The notes beneath the pieces are model-generated. The model worked only from the letters and a program-made list of their open reading frames with translations, ran no database searches and was not told where the DNA came from. 64,000 bases of DNA from Paenibacillus sp. YPG26. Its GTDB lineage: Bacteria > Bacillota > Bacilli > Paenibacillales > Paenibacillaceae. The number at the start of each line of letters is the position of its first letter. Within the stretch, counting starts at the first letter, position 1. The position numbers were made by a program, and so were the translations under genes. Location of the stretch: positions 554,501-618,500 of the forward strand of contig NZ_CP084530.1 in NCBI RefSeq assembly GCF_023704175.1, in the 5' to 3' direction. This document shows, piece after piece, positions 35,215 to 44,655 of the stretch.

Positions 35215-35221
35215 GACAAGG

Positions 35222-35253
35222 AGACTTTTCGAAGAGCGAAAAGTCTTTTTTTT
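35222..35253 (+). terminator. Intrinsic terminator after the HD-GYP gene
   Basis: AGACTTTTCG-AAGAG-CGAAAAGTCT followed by a run of T. Confidence 0.88.
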
Positions 35254-35388
35254 GTCAGCTTTAATGAGGGCGAACCGAGTGAGCGGGGGATTCATGCAGA
35301 GAAGGCAAGGGTAAATAACAAGGGAGAGGATCCTTTATCATACTTCGTAGAACCTACATCAATTATAGATTTCGAGGAGCTGATAACT

Positions 35389-35589
35389 ATGGATAGCAAT
35401 GTATTTAAAGGAAAGTGGAACCAGCTTAAGGGTGAAGCCAAAGTACAATGGGGCAAATTGACGGACGATGATCTGGATGTCATCGCTGGCGAGAAGGATA
35501 AGCTTGTAGGTAAGCTTCAGGAGCGGTATGGCCATACGAAGGATGACGCGGAGCGGGAGTATAACGACTGGGCCCGCAGTCGCCAGTAG
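35389..35589 (+). CDS. csbD: CsbD-family stress protein
   Basis: A 66-residue hydrophilic protein matching CsbD throughout: FKGKWNQLKGEAKVQWGKLT, then DDDLDVIAGEKDKLVGKLQE and a YGHTKDDAEREYNDW end. Function is unknown; Bacillus relatives are SigB-dependent. The ATG follows CGAGGAG. I see no convincing SigB promoter in the 135 bases upstream. A strong terminator follows. Confidence 0.92.
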   Translation: MDSNVFKGKWNQLKGEAKVQWGKLTDDDLDVIAGEKDKLVGKLQERYGHTKDDAEREYNDWARSRQ

Positions 35590-35626
35590 GATAGTCAGAA
35601 TACCAATAGATGAGTATGGAGACATA

Positions 35627-35662
35627 AAGACGCAGACCTTCCCATAGGTCTGCGTCTTTATT
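35627..35662 (+). terminator. Intrinsic terminator after csbD
   Basis: AAGACGCAGACCT-TCCCAT-AGGTCTGCGTCTT, then TATTT. Confidence 0.85.
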
Positions 35663-35771
35663 TGCCGTGGATATGCTATCTCTAACCTATGCTTCGTGCT
35701 ATGATGGGAGAAGCGGGGTATTTCTTGAATATTCCATACATATGAAGGGTTCCTACAACAGGAGTGAGCAA

Positions 35772-37199
35772 ATGGGCTTTAGGGATATGTTCCTGATGAA
35801 CTTGGGGATGTTGATAAGTGTGGCCTACCTGGCGAACGTGCTGTACAAGTACTTGTTCAATTTCACGTCGGGGAAAGTGAAATATGCCAGTTCCGTATTA
35901 CTGATGATTTTTGCGGGTTGGATTTGTATGAAATTCGGGTTTCGGTTGGGTGATAATGTCATCTTCGATCTGAGATTTCTCCCCCTGCTTATCGCGACCG
36001 CCGTCTATTCACAGCCGCTGACCATTATGATTATTGGCCTTGGAATCGGGCTGGTGAGACTTACCTTCGGTGTTAACGAAGCGGCCCTGGCGGGATTGTA
36101 TAATCTTGCGATCCTGGGTGTCCTGTGCGCCGGACTGAATATCTGGCTGCGAAGAAGTCAGCTGCGGCTTCTGGTGAAAGCGGGCCTTACAATCCTCTTT
36201 GTGAATATCATTAATACGATTAATATCAGTTGCTTCGGGGTTATCCCGTTCGACCGGTATATGCTTGAGATAGCCCCGGTAGTTTTTCCGATGGGAGTGG
36301 GCTTAAGTACAGTGTTTGCTCTGATCTTGAGAGACTTCCAACTGGAGAAGAACCTGACTCTGGAGCTCAAATACACGAACGAGCTTCTTACGAAGCAGGC
36401 GGAGGAGCTCCAGAAGACCCGGATCAAGCTGGAGGAACGGGCCAATCAGCTGCTGCTGGCCTCACAATACAAGTCTGAATTTCTGGCTAATATGTCTCAT
36501 GAGCTGCGTACACCGCTCAACAGTATCCTGAATCTGGCCCAGATTATCGAGGAGTCTGGCCCCAAGGGTGCCGATGATGAGAACCCTGTATACGGGGCTA
36601 TCATACATAAGTCGGGCCAGGACCTGCTCCAGCTGATTAACGACATCTTGGACTTATCGAAGGTCGAAGCGGGCCGTCTGGAAATTTCAAGGGAAGAGAT
36701 CAGCCTTCGTGAGCTTGGGGAAGTGATTGACATGCAATTTAGACACCTGGCGGAGCGGAAGGGACTTGAGTTTGAGATCAGACAGGATGAAGATCTCCCG
36801 GATCAGATAGAGTCAGATCCCCTGCGGATCCAGCAGGTGCTTCGCAATCTGTTAGCTAACGCTTTCAAGTTCACTGATGAGGGCAAAGTCAAGCTGGAGA
36901 TCCGCAGGGAGAAGCCGGAGGATCTGACTCAGGGAGAGTGGATTGTATTTGCCGTGACGGATACTGGAATCGGCATAGCAGAGGACAAGCACAGGCTCAT
37001 CTTTGAAGCGTTCCAGCAATCTGATGGTTCAATCAGCCGTAAATACGGTGGAACGGGACTTGGGCTATCCATCAGCCGTGACCTTGCAGATCTGCTGGGA
37101 GGCTTCATTCGTCTTCAGAGCAAGAAGGGGATTGGAAGTACATTCTTGTTCTTCGTTCCCCTAAATAACCATACAGAAAAGGAAGGGATATCATCGTGA
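35772..37199 (+). CDS. Orphan sensor histidine kinase with 5TM sensor
   Basis: A 475-residue kinase. Residues 1-185 hold about five to six helices of the 5TMR-LYT (LytS-like) sensor type; a coiled coil (about 190-235) leads to a HisKA domain with phospho-acceptor His243 in SHELRTPLNS. The ATPase domain has the N box NLLANAFKFTD, G1 DTGIGIAED and G2 GGTGLGLSIS. ATG 35772 follows AGGAGTG; the upstream extension has no ribosome site. No response regulator is adjacent. Its stop overlaps the ridA start by 4 bases. Confidence 0.88.
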   Translation: MGFRDMFLMNLGMLISVAYLANVLYKYLFNFTSGKVKYASSVLLMIFAGWICMKFGFRLGDNVIFDLRFLPLLIATAVYSQPLTIMIIGLGIGLVRLTFGVNEAALAGLYNLAILGVLCAGLNIWLRRSQLRLLVKAGLTILFVNIINTINISCFGVIPFDRYMLEIAPVVFPMGVGLSTVFALILRDFQLEKNLTLELKYTNELLTKQAEELQKTRIKLEERANQLLLASQYKSEFLANMSHELRTPLNSILNLAQIIEESGPKGADDENPVYGAIIHKSGQDLLQLINDILDLSKVEAGRLEISREEISLRELGEVIDMQFRHLAERKGLEFEIRQDEDLPDQIESDPLRIQQVLRNLLANAFKFTDEGKVKLEIRREKPEDLTQGEWIVFAVTDTGIGIAEDKHRLIFEAFQQSDGSISRKYGGTGLGLSISRDLADLLGGFIRLQSKKGIGSTFLFFVPLNNHTEKEGISS

Positions 37200-37576
37200 A
37201 CAAAAACGCAGTCTCAACAACTAAAGCACCGGGCGCAATTGGGCCTTACTCTCAAGGAGTTGAAATTGGTAATCTTATCTATACCTCGGGCCAGCTTGGG
37301 CTGGATCCGGTAAGCGGTGAGCTTGCTGAAGGCGTAGAGAAGCAGACGGTACAGGCGCTTCGGAATGTTCAAGCGATTCTCGAAGAGGCGGGAAGCGGTC
37401 TGGATCAGGTCATCAAGACTACAGTATTCGTGAAGGATCTGGCTGACTTCACGAAAGTGAACGAAATATACAGCACCTTCTTCACTGAGCCGTACCCGGC
37501 CCGCAGTACCGTAGAGGTAGCCCGTCTGCCCAAGGATGGACTGGTTGAAATTGAAGTGATCGCACTCAAGAAGTAG
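37196..37576 (+). CDS. ridA: RidA/YabJ family enamine/imine deaminase
   Basis: A 126-residue RidA protein, which hydrolyses reactive enamine and imine intermediates from PLP enzymes. Signatures are present: IGPYSQGV at the N-terminus, ARSTVEVARLPKDGLVEIEV with the substrate-binding Arg and Glu. The start is GTG at 37196, with AAAGGAAGGG upstream, overlapping the kinase stop (GTGA). That makes an unusual kinase-ridA pair that should be co-translated. A terminator follows. Confidence 0.93.
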   Translation: MNKNAVSTTKAPGAIGPYSQGVEIGNLIYTSGQLGLDPVSGELAEGVEKQTVQALRNVQAILEEAGSGLDQVIKTTVFVKDLADFTKVNEIYSTFFTEPYPARSTVEVARLPKDGLVEIEVIALKK

Positions 37577-37606
37577 AAGCGGATTCACCGAGAAATAGAA
37601 TGAAGC

Positions 37607-37650
37607 AGAAAGAAGACAGCTCTGATTAAGAGAGCTGTCTTTCTTTTTCT
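37607..37650. terminator. Convergent terminator after ridA
   Basis: AAGACAGCTCT pairs with AGAGCTGTCTT (extended by AGAAAG/CTTTCT) and is followed by a T-rich run. The TspO-like gene converges on it. Confidence 0.85.
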
Positions 37651-37685
37651 ATAACATTGAGGTATAGGCATGACGGAAAGTGAAC

Positions 37686-38444
37686 CTAGTCTCGTTCCCG
37701 GATTCGAATGAACAGCATCCAGACCGAATATACAAAGAGGATAAGAGCCACAAGTCCCGCTACCAGATAGACATTCCGGGTATCCTCCTGCTTGATTGCA
37801 ATGGCAATATAGGCCCAGACAAAGACAAGCGGGAGCACACCGTCCCGGGCCGGGTAGCTGAGCACCACGGCCAGGACAGCACCGATGGCCAGCATAATAA
37901 TGGCCCGCTGGGGACTTGAGAGTCCGAAGCCGTCCCATTCATTCCTGGAGAGGACAACGGCTGTATTCACCAGGGTGGCCACACTGATCCAGCCGAGATA
38001 AATGCTGAAGGGTAGACGGACGAACCAGATCTCGCCTAGCGTGGGGAAGGTGATAGCGCGGGTTTTGCGGTAGATCACAACAAGGCTGATAAATAATGCA
38101 AGCATGGCGGCTAAGGAGAGCTCTATGTATAAATAATGCCACAAGATAATCCATCCCATGTTGAGTATGCAGGAGATCACGAACCAGATTCCGATGGATT
38201 GTACCGAATCCCGGCCTTCATATGAGCGGTTCGCTTGATAGATCACAAAGCAGGCCAGCAGCAGATAGATTAGGGACCAGATCGAGAAGGCGTATCCCGC
38301 GGGAGTGATCGGCGTAGGATACATATCTGATATTTCCCCGGTAGAACGTCCACCGAGAGGCAGTACCATGGCAAGTGTATTCATGATGATAACGCCTATA
38401 AAGAAGAGGACATTCCACCATTTATAAGAATTTTGAGTATACAT
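37686..38444 (-). CDS. TspO/MBR-like tryptophan-rich membrane protein
   Basis: A 252-residue protein with about seven hydrophobic segments, longer than the five-helix TspO core. The segment PITPAGYAFSIWSLIYLLLA is the recognised TspO-related motif, and the chain is rich in Trp and Tyr. TspO proteins bind porphyrins or cholesterol-like ligands; this longer subgroup has no defined role. CTGGAGG precedes the ATG at 38444. Monocistronic. Confidence 0.75.
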   Translation of the reverse strand: MYTQNSYKWWNVLFFIGVIIMNTLAMVLPLGGRSTGEISDMYPTPITPAGYAFSIWSLIYLLLACFVIYQANRSYEGRDSVQSIGIWFVISCILNMGWIILWHYLYIELSLAAMLALFISLVVIYRKTRAITFPTLGEIWFVRLPFSIYLGWISVATLVNTAVVLSRNEWDGFGLSSPQRAIIMLAIGAVLAVVLSYPARDGVLPLVFVWAYIAIAIKQEDTRNVYLVAGLVALILFVYSVWMLFIRIRERD

Positions 38445-38698
38445 GCAAAGCCTCCAGTCAAAAGTTTATTATAATGAATATACCCAGAAGCTGGATATTG
38501 CAAGCGTGCAGCGAAAAGGACCAGGTGCTCTTGTCCTCTTCACTTGATGCATATGCAGAAGATGGAGACTCAACGACTAATTATGGAACATTTTTGTGTA
38601 AGAGAGAACTGACCGTTTTTAAAATGACGGTTTGTCGTATAATATGTTAGTAATGTATGTGTACCGGATATGCAATCGTGAATAGACAGGAGAAAGCA

Positions 38699-41600
38699 AT
38701 GAATCAACACTTGTATGGAATTTGGCTCGGAGACGTATTCTTCTGCTTCTCGGGGGAAGCATCGGAATCGAAGGTGGATGCCTGGACAGCCTCACTGAGG
38801 AGGCTTGAACTCGCTTACGGGGCGCGTCCTTTTCAGCAAGCGGCACTGCGGCTTGCCGAGCTCCGCTGGACAGCACCTGCTCTTCGCGGCGCAGCCCGCC
38901 GGGGTGAACGGAAGGGACTGCTGGGGAGAACACTTGAAGGCTTGGCCCTGTCTCCCGGGGAAGCTTGGCCTCTGCTGCTGAATTACGAGGAGTCGGAGAT
39001 GACGGCGAAAGGGATAATGCCAGGGGAGGAAATGACCTACTGGAGCTGCGCGGCAAAATTTGCGCTGGAGCTGATGCTCCGCGGCGCCATTGCCCCATCG
39101 GCACGACCGGCTGCCGTTCCGGGTGCCCGCAGACGGAGCGGTCAATTGGCGCTCAGGGCGGTATGGGGGCCCCGGCTGGATGATATCCATGACGAGGAAC
39201 GGTTCCGGCAGCTTGCTGGCAGCATGCCGCCTATCGGGCTTGCGCCTGTGCAGCATGTGTCTTCGGAGGAGGAGCTCTCTGTAGAAGCCCGTCAGCTCGG
39301 TGTGCTGCATTCTTTTTTGACGGCGTTCATCGATTATGAAGTGCGCAACACAACCAAGGAGCTTGGCAAGGAGCTGAACTCCGTGAAAGGCAGATACCGC
39401 AGAGGCGTCTCGCCGCTGATTGAGCTATGGTGGGAAGGACTTCTGAGCGGTGACAGACCCCTGGATATTCAAGGGACTGCGGCTGAAATTGAAGAGCTGG
39501 CCGGAGAGATCTCGATTCTGGGCGGAGACCTGCCTGACGCATCCTCAGAGGATGAACCAGCACCAGGTGCCGGATTTCGCCTCTGCTTAAGACTGGAGCC
39601 CCCAGGCGAAAGTGAGGCGGCAGAGTCTTCGGCGCGCACATGGGGACTGTCGGTCTGGGCCGAGGTGCCTGAGGATGCGACACTTCTGCTCCCGGCGGCT
39701 CTGATCTGGAATCAGCCGAGCCAGGAAATGCTGATCCGTGGACGGAAATACAGCGGAGTGCAGGAGAATCTGCTGCTGCGGCTGGCTAAGGCTGCGGAGG
39801 TCTCGCCGGAAGTGGCCGCCGCTATGCAGGTGCCCCGGCCTGAATTCGTCAAGCTGAGTCCTGATGAGGTCTATTCGTTCCTTAGCAAGTCGGTGCCCGT
39901 GCTGCGGAAGCATGGGGTCACTGTACAGATGCCTGTACGATGGACTAAGGAAGGCAAGCGGCGGGCCGGAGTCCGGATTAAGACTTCAAGCTGGGATCCG
40001 GTAGAAGCGGGCAAGGGAGAGAAGCCCAAGCTGGGGGTTGAACAGGTCGTCCATTTCGAGATGGAGGCTGTGCTGAGCGGCCATAAGCTTACCCAGGCGG
40101 AGCTTGCCGAGCTTGCTTCAGCCCGTGCACCTCTGGTGCTTTTCCGCGGGGAATGGATTGAGATTGATGTCAAGGAGATCCGTCAGGTCCTGCGTTATAT
40201 GAAGAAGCACGAGCAAGGCAGCATGACCTTCAAGGAGCTTATGCATCTGACGAATGATTCCCTGGAGGAAGGTCGTTATGAAGGCCTGTACGTGGAAGGG
40301 GTAGAGACGACCGGGCTGATCGCCGCACTGATGGAAGGGGGAGTGCTTAAGAATCTGAAGCCTCTTCCTGTTCCAGTGTCTCTGCAGGGAACACTCCGGC
40401 CTTATCAGGAGCGGGGATATCAGTGGCTCTCTACCATGAAGTCACTCGGATTCGGCGCTCTTCTCGCAGATGATATGGGTCTTGGCAAGACCGTTCAAGT
40501 GATCACCACCCTTCTAAGTGACCACGTGGAAGGTACGAGGCTTATTGTCTGCCCGACATCTCTGCTGGGGAACTGGCAGAAGGAGCTCAGCCGGTTCGCC
40601 CCGGAGCTTCGGCTGTATATCCATCATGGAACGAACCGGCTTCATGGAGAGCCATTCATGAAGGCGTGCAGGGAGCATGATATTGTTCTTACAACCTATC
40701 ATCTGGCGGGACGTGATGCCAAAGAGCTGAAAGAAGCCCAGTGGGAGTCTATTATTCTGGATGAAGCCCAGTATATTAAGAACTACAGTACCAAGCAGGC
40801 ACAGAGTGTGATGAAACTGAGCGCTCCTCATCGTATTGCGATGACGGGAACACCGGTAGAGAACCGGCTTAGTGAGCTGTGGTCAATCTTTCAGTTCCTG
40901 AATCCCGGGTATCTTGGCACTTATGCTTCTTTTCGCAAGCAGTATACAGGAGGAGGAGAAGAGCAGGCGACCGAGCTGCTCCGGCTGCGGAAGCTTGTTG
41001 CCCCGTTCCTGCTGCGCCGTCTGAAGAGTGATCCGGACATCCGCAAGGATCTGCCGGAGAAGATTGAGATCAAATCGTACTGCTCGCTGACGGTAGAGCA
41101 GGCAAGACTATACCGGGTGGTCACCGATGATCTGATGTCCCGGATTCAGGAGAGTACCGGTATTGCCCGCAAGGGACTCGTGCTGTCATCACTGACCCGG
41201 CTCAAGCAGATCTGTGATCATCCTTCACTGTATGACCAGGCGAGACCGGAAGGGATGGCGGGACGATCCGGCAAGACCGAGCGTCTTCTGGAGCTGCTTG
41301 ATATGATCCGTGAGAACGGCGAAGCTGCACTAATCTTCACGCAGTATGTCCAGATGGGCGAGCTGCTTGTGAAGCAGCTGGCAGAGCATTATGATACAGC
41401 TCCATTCTTCCTACACGGGGGAGTGGCTAAGAATGACCGGGACCGGATGGTGAATCTGTTCCAGGAGGGCAAGGGTCCCTCCATCTTCATTCTGTCCCTC
41501 AAAGCAGGAGGCGTGGGCCTCAATCTTACCCGCGCCAACCATGTCATTCACTTTGACCGCTGGTGGAACCCGGCTGTGGAGAATCAGGCCACCGACCGTG

Positions 41601-41803
41601 TCTTCCGTATTGGACAGGAGAAGAATGTGGAGGTTCATAAGCTGATCTGCCAGGGAACGCTGGAAGAACGGATTGATGAATTGATAGAACGGAAGAAGTC
41701 TTTGTCCGAGCAGGTGGTAGGCTCTGGGGAGCAGTGGCTGACCGAGATGTCGAGCGAGGAGCTGCAGAGCCTGATTACCTTGCAGACGGGTGACTGGGGT
41801 TAG
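38699..41803 (+). CDS. SNF2-family DEAD/DEAH-box ATPase
   Basis: A 1034-residue Swi2/Snf2 ATPase of the bacterial YwqA-like type. The N-terminal 550 residues form the family-specific region; motif I is DDMGLGKTVQV near residue 592, motif II DEAQYIKN near 688, TGTPVENR is motif III, and the C-terminal helicase lobe ends with QATDRVFRIGQ near 975. ATG 38699 follows CAGGAG. It should be a double-stranded DNA translocase. The next gene encodes a SWIM-finger protein, a partnership also seen as ywqA-ywqB in Bacillus. No restriction, nuclease or other defence gene is attached. Confidence 0.92.
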   Translation: MNQHLYGIWLGDVFFCFSGEASESKVDAWTASLRRLELAYGARPFQQAALRLAELRWTAPALRGAARRGERKGLLGRTLEGLALSPGEAWPLLLNYEESEMTAKGIMPGEEMTYWSCAAKFALELMLRGAIAPSARPAAVPGARRRSGQLALRAVWGPRLDDIHDEERFRQLAGSMPPIGLAPVQHVSSEEELSVEARQLGVLHSFLTAFIDYEVRNTTKELGKELNSVKGRYRRGVSPLIELWWEGLLSGDRPLDIQGTAAEIEELAGEISILGGDLPDASSEDEPAPGAGFRLCLRLEPPGESEAAESSARTWGLSVWAEVPEDATLLLPAALIWNQPSQEMLIRGRKYSGVQENLLLRLAKAAEVSPEVAAAMQVPRPEFVKLSPDEVYSFLSKSVPVLRKHGVTVQMPVRWTKEGKRRAGVRIKTSSWDPVEAGKGEKPKLGVEQVVHFEMEAVLSGHKLTQAELAELASARAPLVLFRGEWIEIDVKEIRQVLRYMKKHEQGSMTFKELMHLTNDSLEEGRYEGLYVEGVETTGLIAALMEGGVLKNLKPLPVPVSLQGTLRPYQERGYQWLSTMKSLGFGALLADDMGLGKTVQVITTLLSDHVEGTRLIVCPTSLLGNWQKELSRFAPELRLYIHHGTNRLHGEPFMKACREHDIVLTTYHLAGRDAKELKEAQWESIILDEAQYIKNYSTKQAQSVMKLSAPHRIAMTGTPVENRLSELWSIFQFLNPGYLGTYASFRKQYTGGGEEQATELLRLRKLVAPFLLRRLKSDPDIRKDLPEKIEIKSYCSLTVEQARLYRVVTDDLMSRIQESTGIARKGLVLSSLTRLKQICDHPSLYDQARPEGMAGRSGKTERLLELLDMIRENGEAALIFTQYVQMGELLVKQLAEHYDTAPFFLHGGVAKNDRDRMVNLFQEGKGPSIFILSLKAGGVGLNLTRANHVIHFDRWWNPAVENQATDRVFRIGQEKNVEVHKLICQGTLEERIDELIERKKSLSEQVVGSGEQWLTEMSSEELQSLITLQTGDWG

Positions 41804-42002
41804 GATCTTGCAGGTGGACAAATGGGACCGGCATGACTAGACGACAGATGGGTCGCGAGTAAGCCGGTTGAGCTAACGTGAACCTGATGGAACCGGGCCA
41901 GCCTGGGTTTCAAGCTGGTTGTGCAGCATTATTCATATTCAACCGGAGACGTGACTTAAGAGGGCAGTTGAAATCGCGAGATCAGAAGGAGGGGGACGGG
42001 TG

Positions 42003-42908
42003 ATGAAGAGGACCAAGCAGGAAGGACGGGTGACCGCTTCCGAAGGTGAGCTTCAAGTGGAGCTGGGTGTGAACCAAGAGCAGCAGGAGAAGGCCGCAGT
42101 GGAAGGGACAGCGGAAGTGGAAACGGGAACGGGAACTGATACTGAAACAAAAGCGGAAACAGAAACAGGAACGGGTACTGATACAGAAACAGAGGCGGAA
42201 AACACGCGTCCTGTCTGCACAGTAACCTTTCCGCTTGCTGCGCCGGACGCCGGGCTGCTGGCCCGGCTTGTGGAGCAGCTCGGCTCGCGCCCCCTGGAGC
42301 TCGCCGAGCTGCTCCAGGGCGGGCAGCCCGCCAGCGCTGCGGCGCTGCTGCCTGCGGAGCCGCCATGGGCGCAGGCGCCGGGCGGCACAGCTTCCGGCGC
42401 GCCAGCTGGCGCCTGTAGCTGCGCCGCCAGCGGCTGCGCCCATGTCGCCGCGGCCGCGAAGCTTGCCGCGGCGCAGTGGAAGGCCGCGCCGCAGCTGCGC
42501 TTGGCGGCGCTGGGGCTTGCGCCGCAGCGCCTGCAGGGCGCGGTCTTCGCGGCCTGGGCGGCGGATGCCCCTGCGGGAGCATCCGATCTGCCGGCCGCGG
42601 CTGCCCGCCGGAGCGATGCGGGCAGCCGCGCGGAGCGCCAAGGCCCGGCCCTGGCCGAATGGCTGGCCGAGGCGGCGGAACAGGACCGGCTGCATGTGCC
42701 CGGTCCGCAGTTCCATGACGTCAAGATCAGCTTGACGTCAGAGGAAGAGCAGCCTGCGCCTGCTGCGGATGCGCAGGCCTGGGCGGAGCTGCTGCCGGGG
42801 ATTCCCGGCGCGGCGGCCGGGGTTAGACGCATCGAAGCCCGGCTGATGGAGCGGACCCGGGAGCAGGGGAGAAGACTGTCCGCCGTGCGGCAGTCTTCCT
42901 CACCTTAG
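42003..42908 (+). CDS. SWIM zinc-finger protein with low-complexity N-terminus
   Basis: A 301-residue protein. Residues 1-70 are acidic low complexity dominated by Glu and Thr, encoded by tandemly repeated GAAACNGGAACNGG-type DNA. From about residue 72 it resembles the second half of a bacterial SWIM protein (ELLQGG and so on), with the zinc ligands Cys138, Cys140, Cys145 and His147 in CSCAASGCAH. The conserved N-terminal TWWG-type region of longer relatives is missing. GC is very high over the Ala-rich C-terminal half. AAGGAGGGGG precedes ATG 42003. It likely partners the SNF2 ATPase 200 bases upstream. Confidence 0.7.
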   Translation: MKRTKQEGRVTASEGELQVELGVNQEQQEKAAVEGTAEVETGTGTDTETKAETETGTGTDTETEAENTRPVCTVTFPLAAPDAGLLARLVEQLGSRPLELAELLQGGQPASAAALLPAEPPWAQAPGGTASGAPAGACSCAASGCAHVAAAAKLAAAQWKAAPQLRLAALGLAPQRLQGAVFAAWAADAPAGASDLPAAAARRSDAGSRAERQGPALAEWLAEAAEQDRLHVPGPQFHDVKISLTSEEEQPAPAADAQAWAELLPGIPGAAAGVRRIEARLMERTREQGRRLSAVRQSSSP

Positions 42909-43030
42909 AGGCGCCACTCCCAAGCGCTCAGGTGTATTTAATGCACTAACCGCACAAACCGCACAAGCCGGCACCAACTCGTAACAGGTCACTCTAAATC
43001 ACTTCAATCAAACTAAGTTGCTCCTGAACC

Positions 43031-43086
43031 AAGAGAACAAGGCTGGCTTCGCGAGAATGCTCGCAAGGCCAGCCTTGTTCTCTTAT
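43031..43086. terminator. Strong convergent terminator
   Basis: AAGAGAACAAGGCTGGC pairs with GCCAGCCTTGTTCTCTT, with an inner CGCGAG/CTCGC stem. It serves the SWIM gene and the convergent 43139 gene. Confidence 0.88.
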
Positions 43087-43138
43087 CTTGAAATCCTGGT
43101 TCATTACGCAGGAAATCTTGTTCCTTAGCCCACGAACC

Positions 43139-43510
43139 TTATTTATTCGTGGGTGAACCTTCGCCATATCCTTTGTCGTCGTAATCGGAGTTCTCCAGCT
43201 TGCCGAGCACCCCCAAGCTCTCGATGGCCTGTCTCGTCTTCTCATCGCCGATCTGATGCAAGTACGCATAGACAGCGATAAGCTTGTCGTTGTAATGATC
43301 GGTGGCTTCGTCCTTGTCGGCCGATTTATACGGGACGGGTGCCCGCTTCAAGGTGTACTCGTCCTCTTTGGCTAGCTCATCCAGCTTATCCCGGAGCAGA
43401 CCGAGCTCTTCATCATCCAGATCTACTTTGTATTCTGCCGATTCATTCTCTACGTCTTGAATAAGTTGATGTGTGACCGAAACGTAATATCGCGTCTTCG
43501 CATTATTCAT
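43139..43510 (-). CDS. Unrecognised 123-residue hydrophilic protein
   Basis: I cannot assign a family. It is soluble, acidic and Asp/Glu/Lys-rich. The N-terminus RYYVSVTHQLIQDV looks like a beta strand plus helix, the middle (about residues 30-75) is helical, and KSADKDEATDHYNDKLIAVYAYLHQIGDEKTRQAI is the best-ordered part. The C-terminal 15 residues look disordered. GGGAGTG precedes the ATG at 43510. Monocistronic, with a shared terminator. Confidence 0.7.
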   Translation of the reverse strand: MNNAKTRYYVSVTHQLIQDVENESAEYKVDLDDEELGLLRDKLDELAKEDEYTLKRAPVPYKSADKDEATDHYNDKLIAVYAYLHQIGDEKTRQAIESLGVLGKLENSDYDDKGYGEGSPTNK

Positions 43511-43797
43511 CCCAAGTTCACTCCCGGTATTTTTATACTTCTATACACGTGGTTTCGGCGGGTGAATCAGGGCATTTTCCCAGAAAGGTCGAAATCTGGT
43601 ATGATATATGGGATGAATGATATACTGCATGAAAGAGTTGTCTGGTTTCTTGAAAGTAATTTATTCATGGGATGAAGTATCGGGATTTGACATGGATAAT
43701 GGTTTCAATTCATAGTGAAGTGTATAAGACAATTAAGAAACCAGATGCCGCCTTTCAATTCAGGGAAGGTTTTAGGGGAAATGGGAGGAGAACGTTT

Positions 43798-44571
43798 ATG
43801 GATTTCTTGCAGCGAATTAAAAAGGGTGCGGGTAAGGCGACTGAGCGTGCGCAAAATGCGGTTGAAATCAGCAAGCTAAATAACCAAATTTCAAATATTG
43901 AACGTGAGATGGGGATTTACTTCCAGCGTATGGGGCAGGTCTTCTATGAAGGATACCGCGAATCGGATATGTCCAAGGCCGAGAAGGAAATGATGGATCT
44001 GGCTAAAACCTGTGATCTGCTGAATGAAGAGAAGGATGAGCTTAGACTCAAGATCGCCTCACTGCGCAATGAGAGATTATGCGCGTGCGGCAAGGTGGTT
44101 CCTGAAGAAGCGATCTTCTGTCCTTATTGCGGCCAAAAGCTTGAGAAGTATGACGGCGGCGCTGCGGCCAAGAAAGCTCAAGACGTGGAGCCTGTGGCTG
44201 AGGCCCGGGAAGAAGCAGCCCCTACATACCAGGAGAAGAAATCTATTGATTTGGATCCAATTATTCTGGAGCCGGAATATGTCTCAGAGCGTGAACGGCT
44301 GAGTCCCGAAGAGGAGGAACGCCGTCTGCGTGAGCTGGAGCGCGAACGGGAGCGGCAGCTCGAGCTGGATCGGCGTATTCGCACATGGAAAGAGAATGTG
44401 CTAAGTCCTGACCAGGAGCAGGAGCAGGGGAAGCAGGCTCATTCAGCATATCCTGTGGAAGAGAAACGGTATGAGGATACTCCGCTTGAGAAGACGAACT
44501 GCCAGATTTGCGGGGCGCCGATTCCTAAAGGGACTAAGTGGTGCCCGAGCTGCGGATCTGAACAGATTTAG
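43798..44571 (+). CDS. Protein with coiled coil and two zinc ribbons
   Basis: A 257-residue protein. Residues 1-100 are helical and coiled-coil-like (MDFLQRIKKGAGKATERAQ and onward). A first zinc ribbon has CACG and CPYCG near residues 99-116; a Glu/Arg-rich helical linker (160-205) follows; a second ribbon has CQICG and CPSCG at the very end. It has no catalytic motif and resembles zinc-ribbon scaffold proteins of Firmicutes. ATG 43798 follows GGGAGGAG; the upstream in-frame extension has no ribosome site. Confidence 0.75.
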   Translation: MDFLQRIKKGAGKATERAQNAVEISKLNNQISNIEREMGIYFQRMGQVFYEGYRESDMSKAEKEMMDLAKTCDLLNEEKDELRLKIASLRNERLCACGKVVPEEAIFCPYCGQKLEKYDGGAAAKKAQDVEPVAEAREEAAPTYQEKKSIDLDPIILEPEYVSERERLSPEEEERRLRELERERERQLELDRRIRTWKENVLSPDQEQEQGKQAHSAYPVEEKRYEDTPLEKTNCQICGAPIPKGTKWCPSCGSEQI

Positions 44572-44655
44572 GCCTTTTGCAGTGAAATAACGCACATCGC
44601 ATTAATTTACTCTATATTAGGGTAGACTTCTAGAAACGACCAAGGAGTGTTGATG

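Noticed and set aside
42053..42832. Other long open frames overlapping the SWIM gene
   Set aside because: GC-rich shadow; only the frame at 42003 contains the CXCX4CXH finger and follows a strong ribosome site.
38699..42908. SNF2 plus SWIM genes as a phage-defence island
   Set aside because: No nuclease, methyltransferase, or other defence partner is adjacent; the pair matches a housekeeping arrangement in Bacillales.
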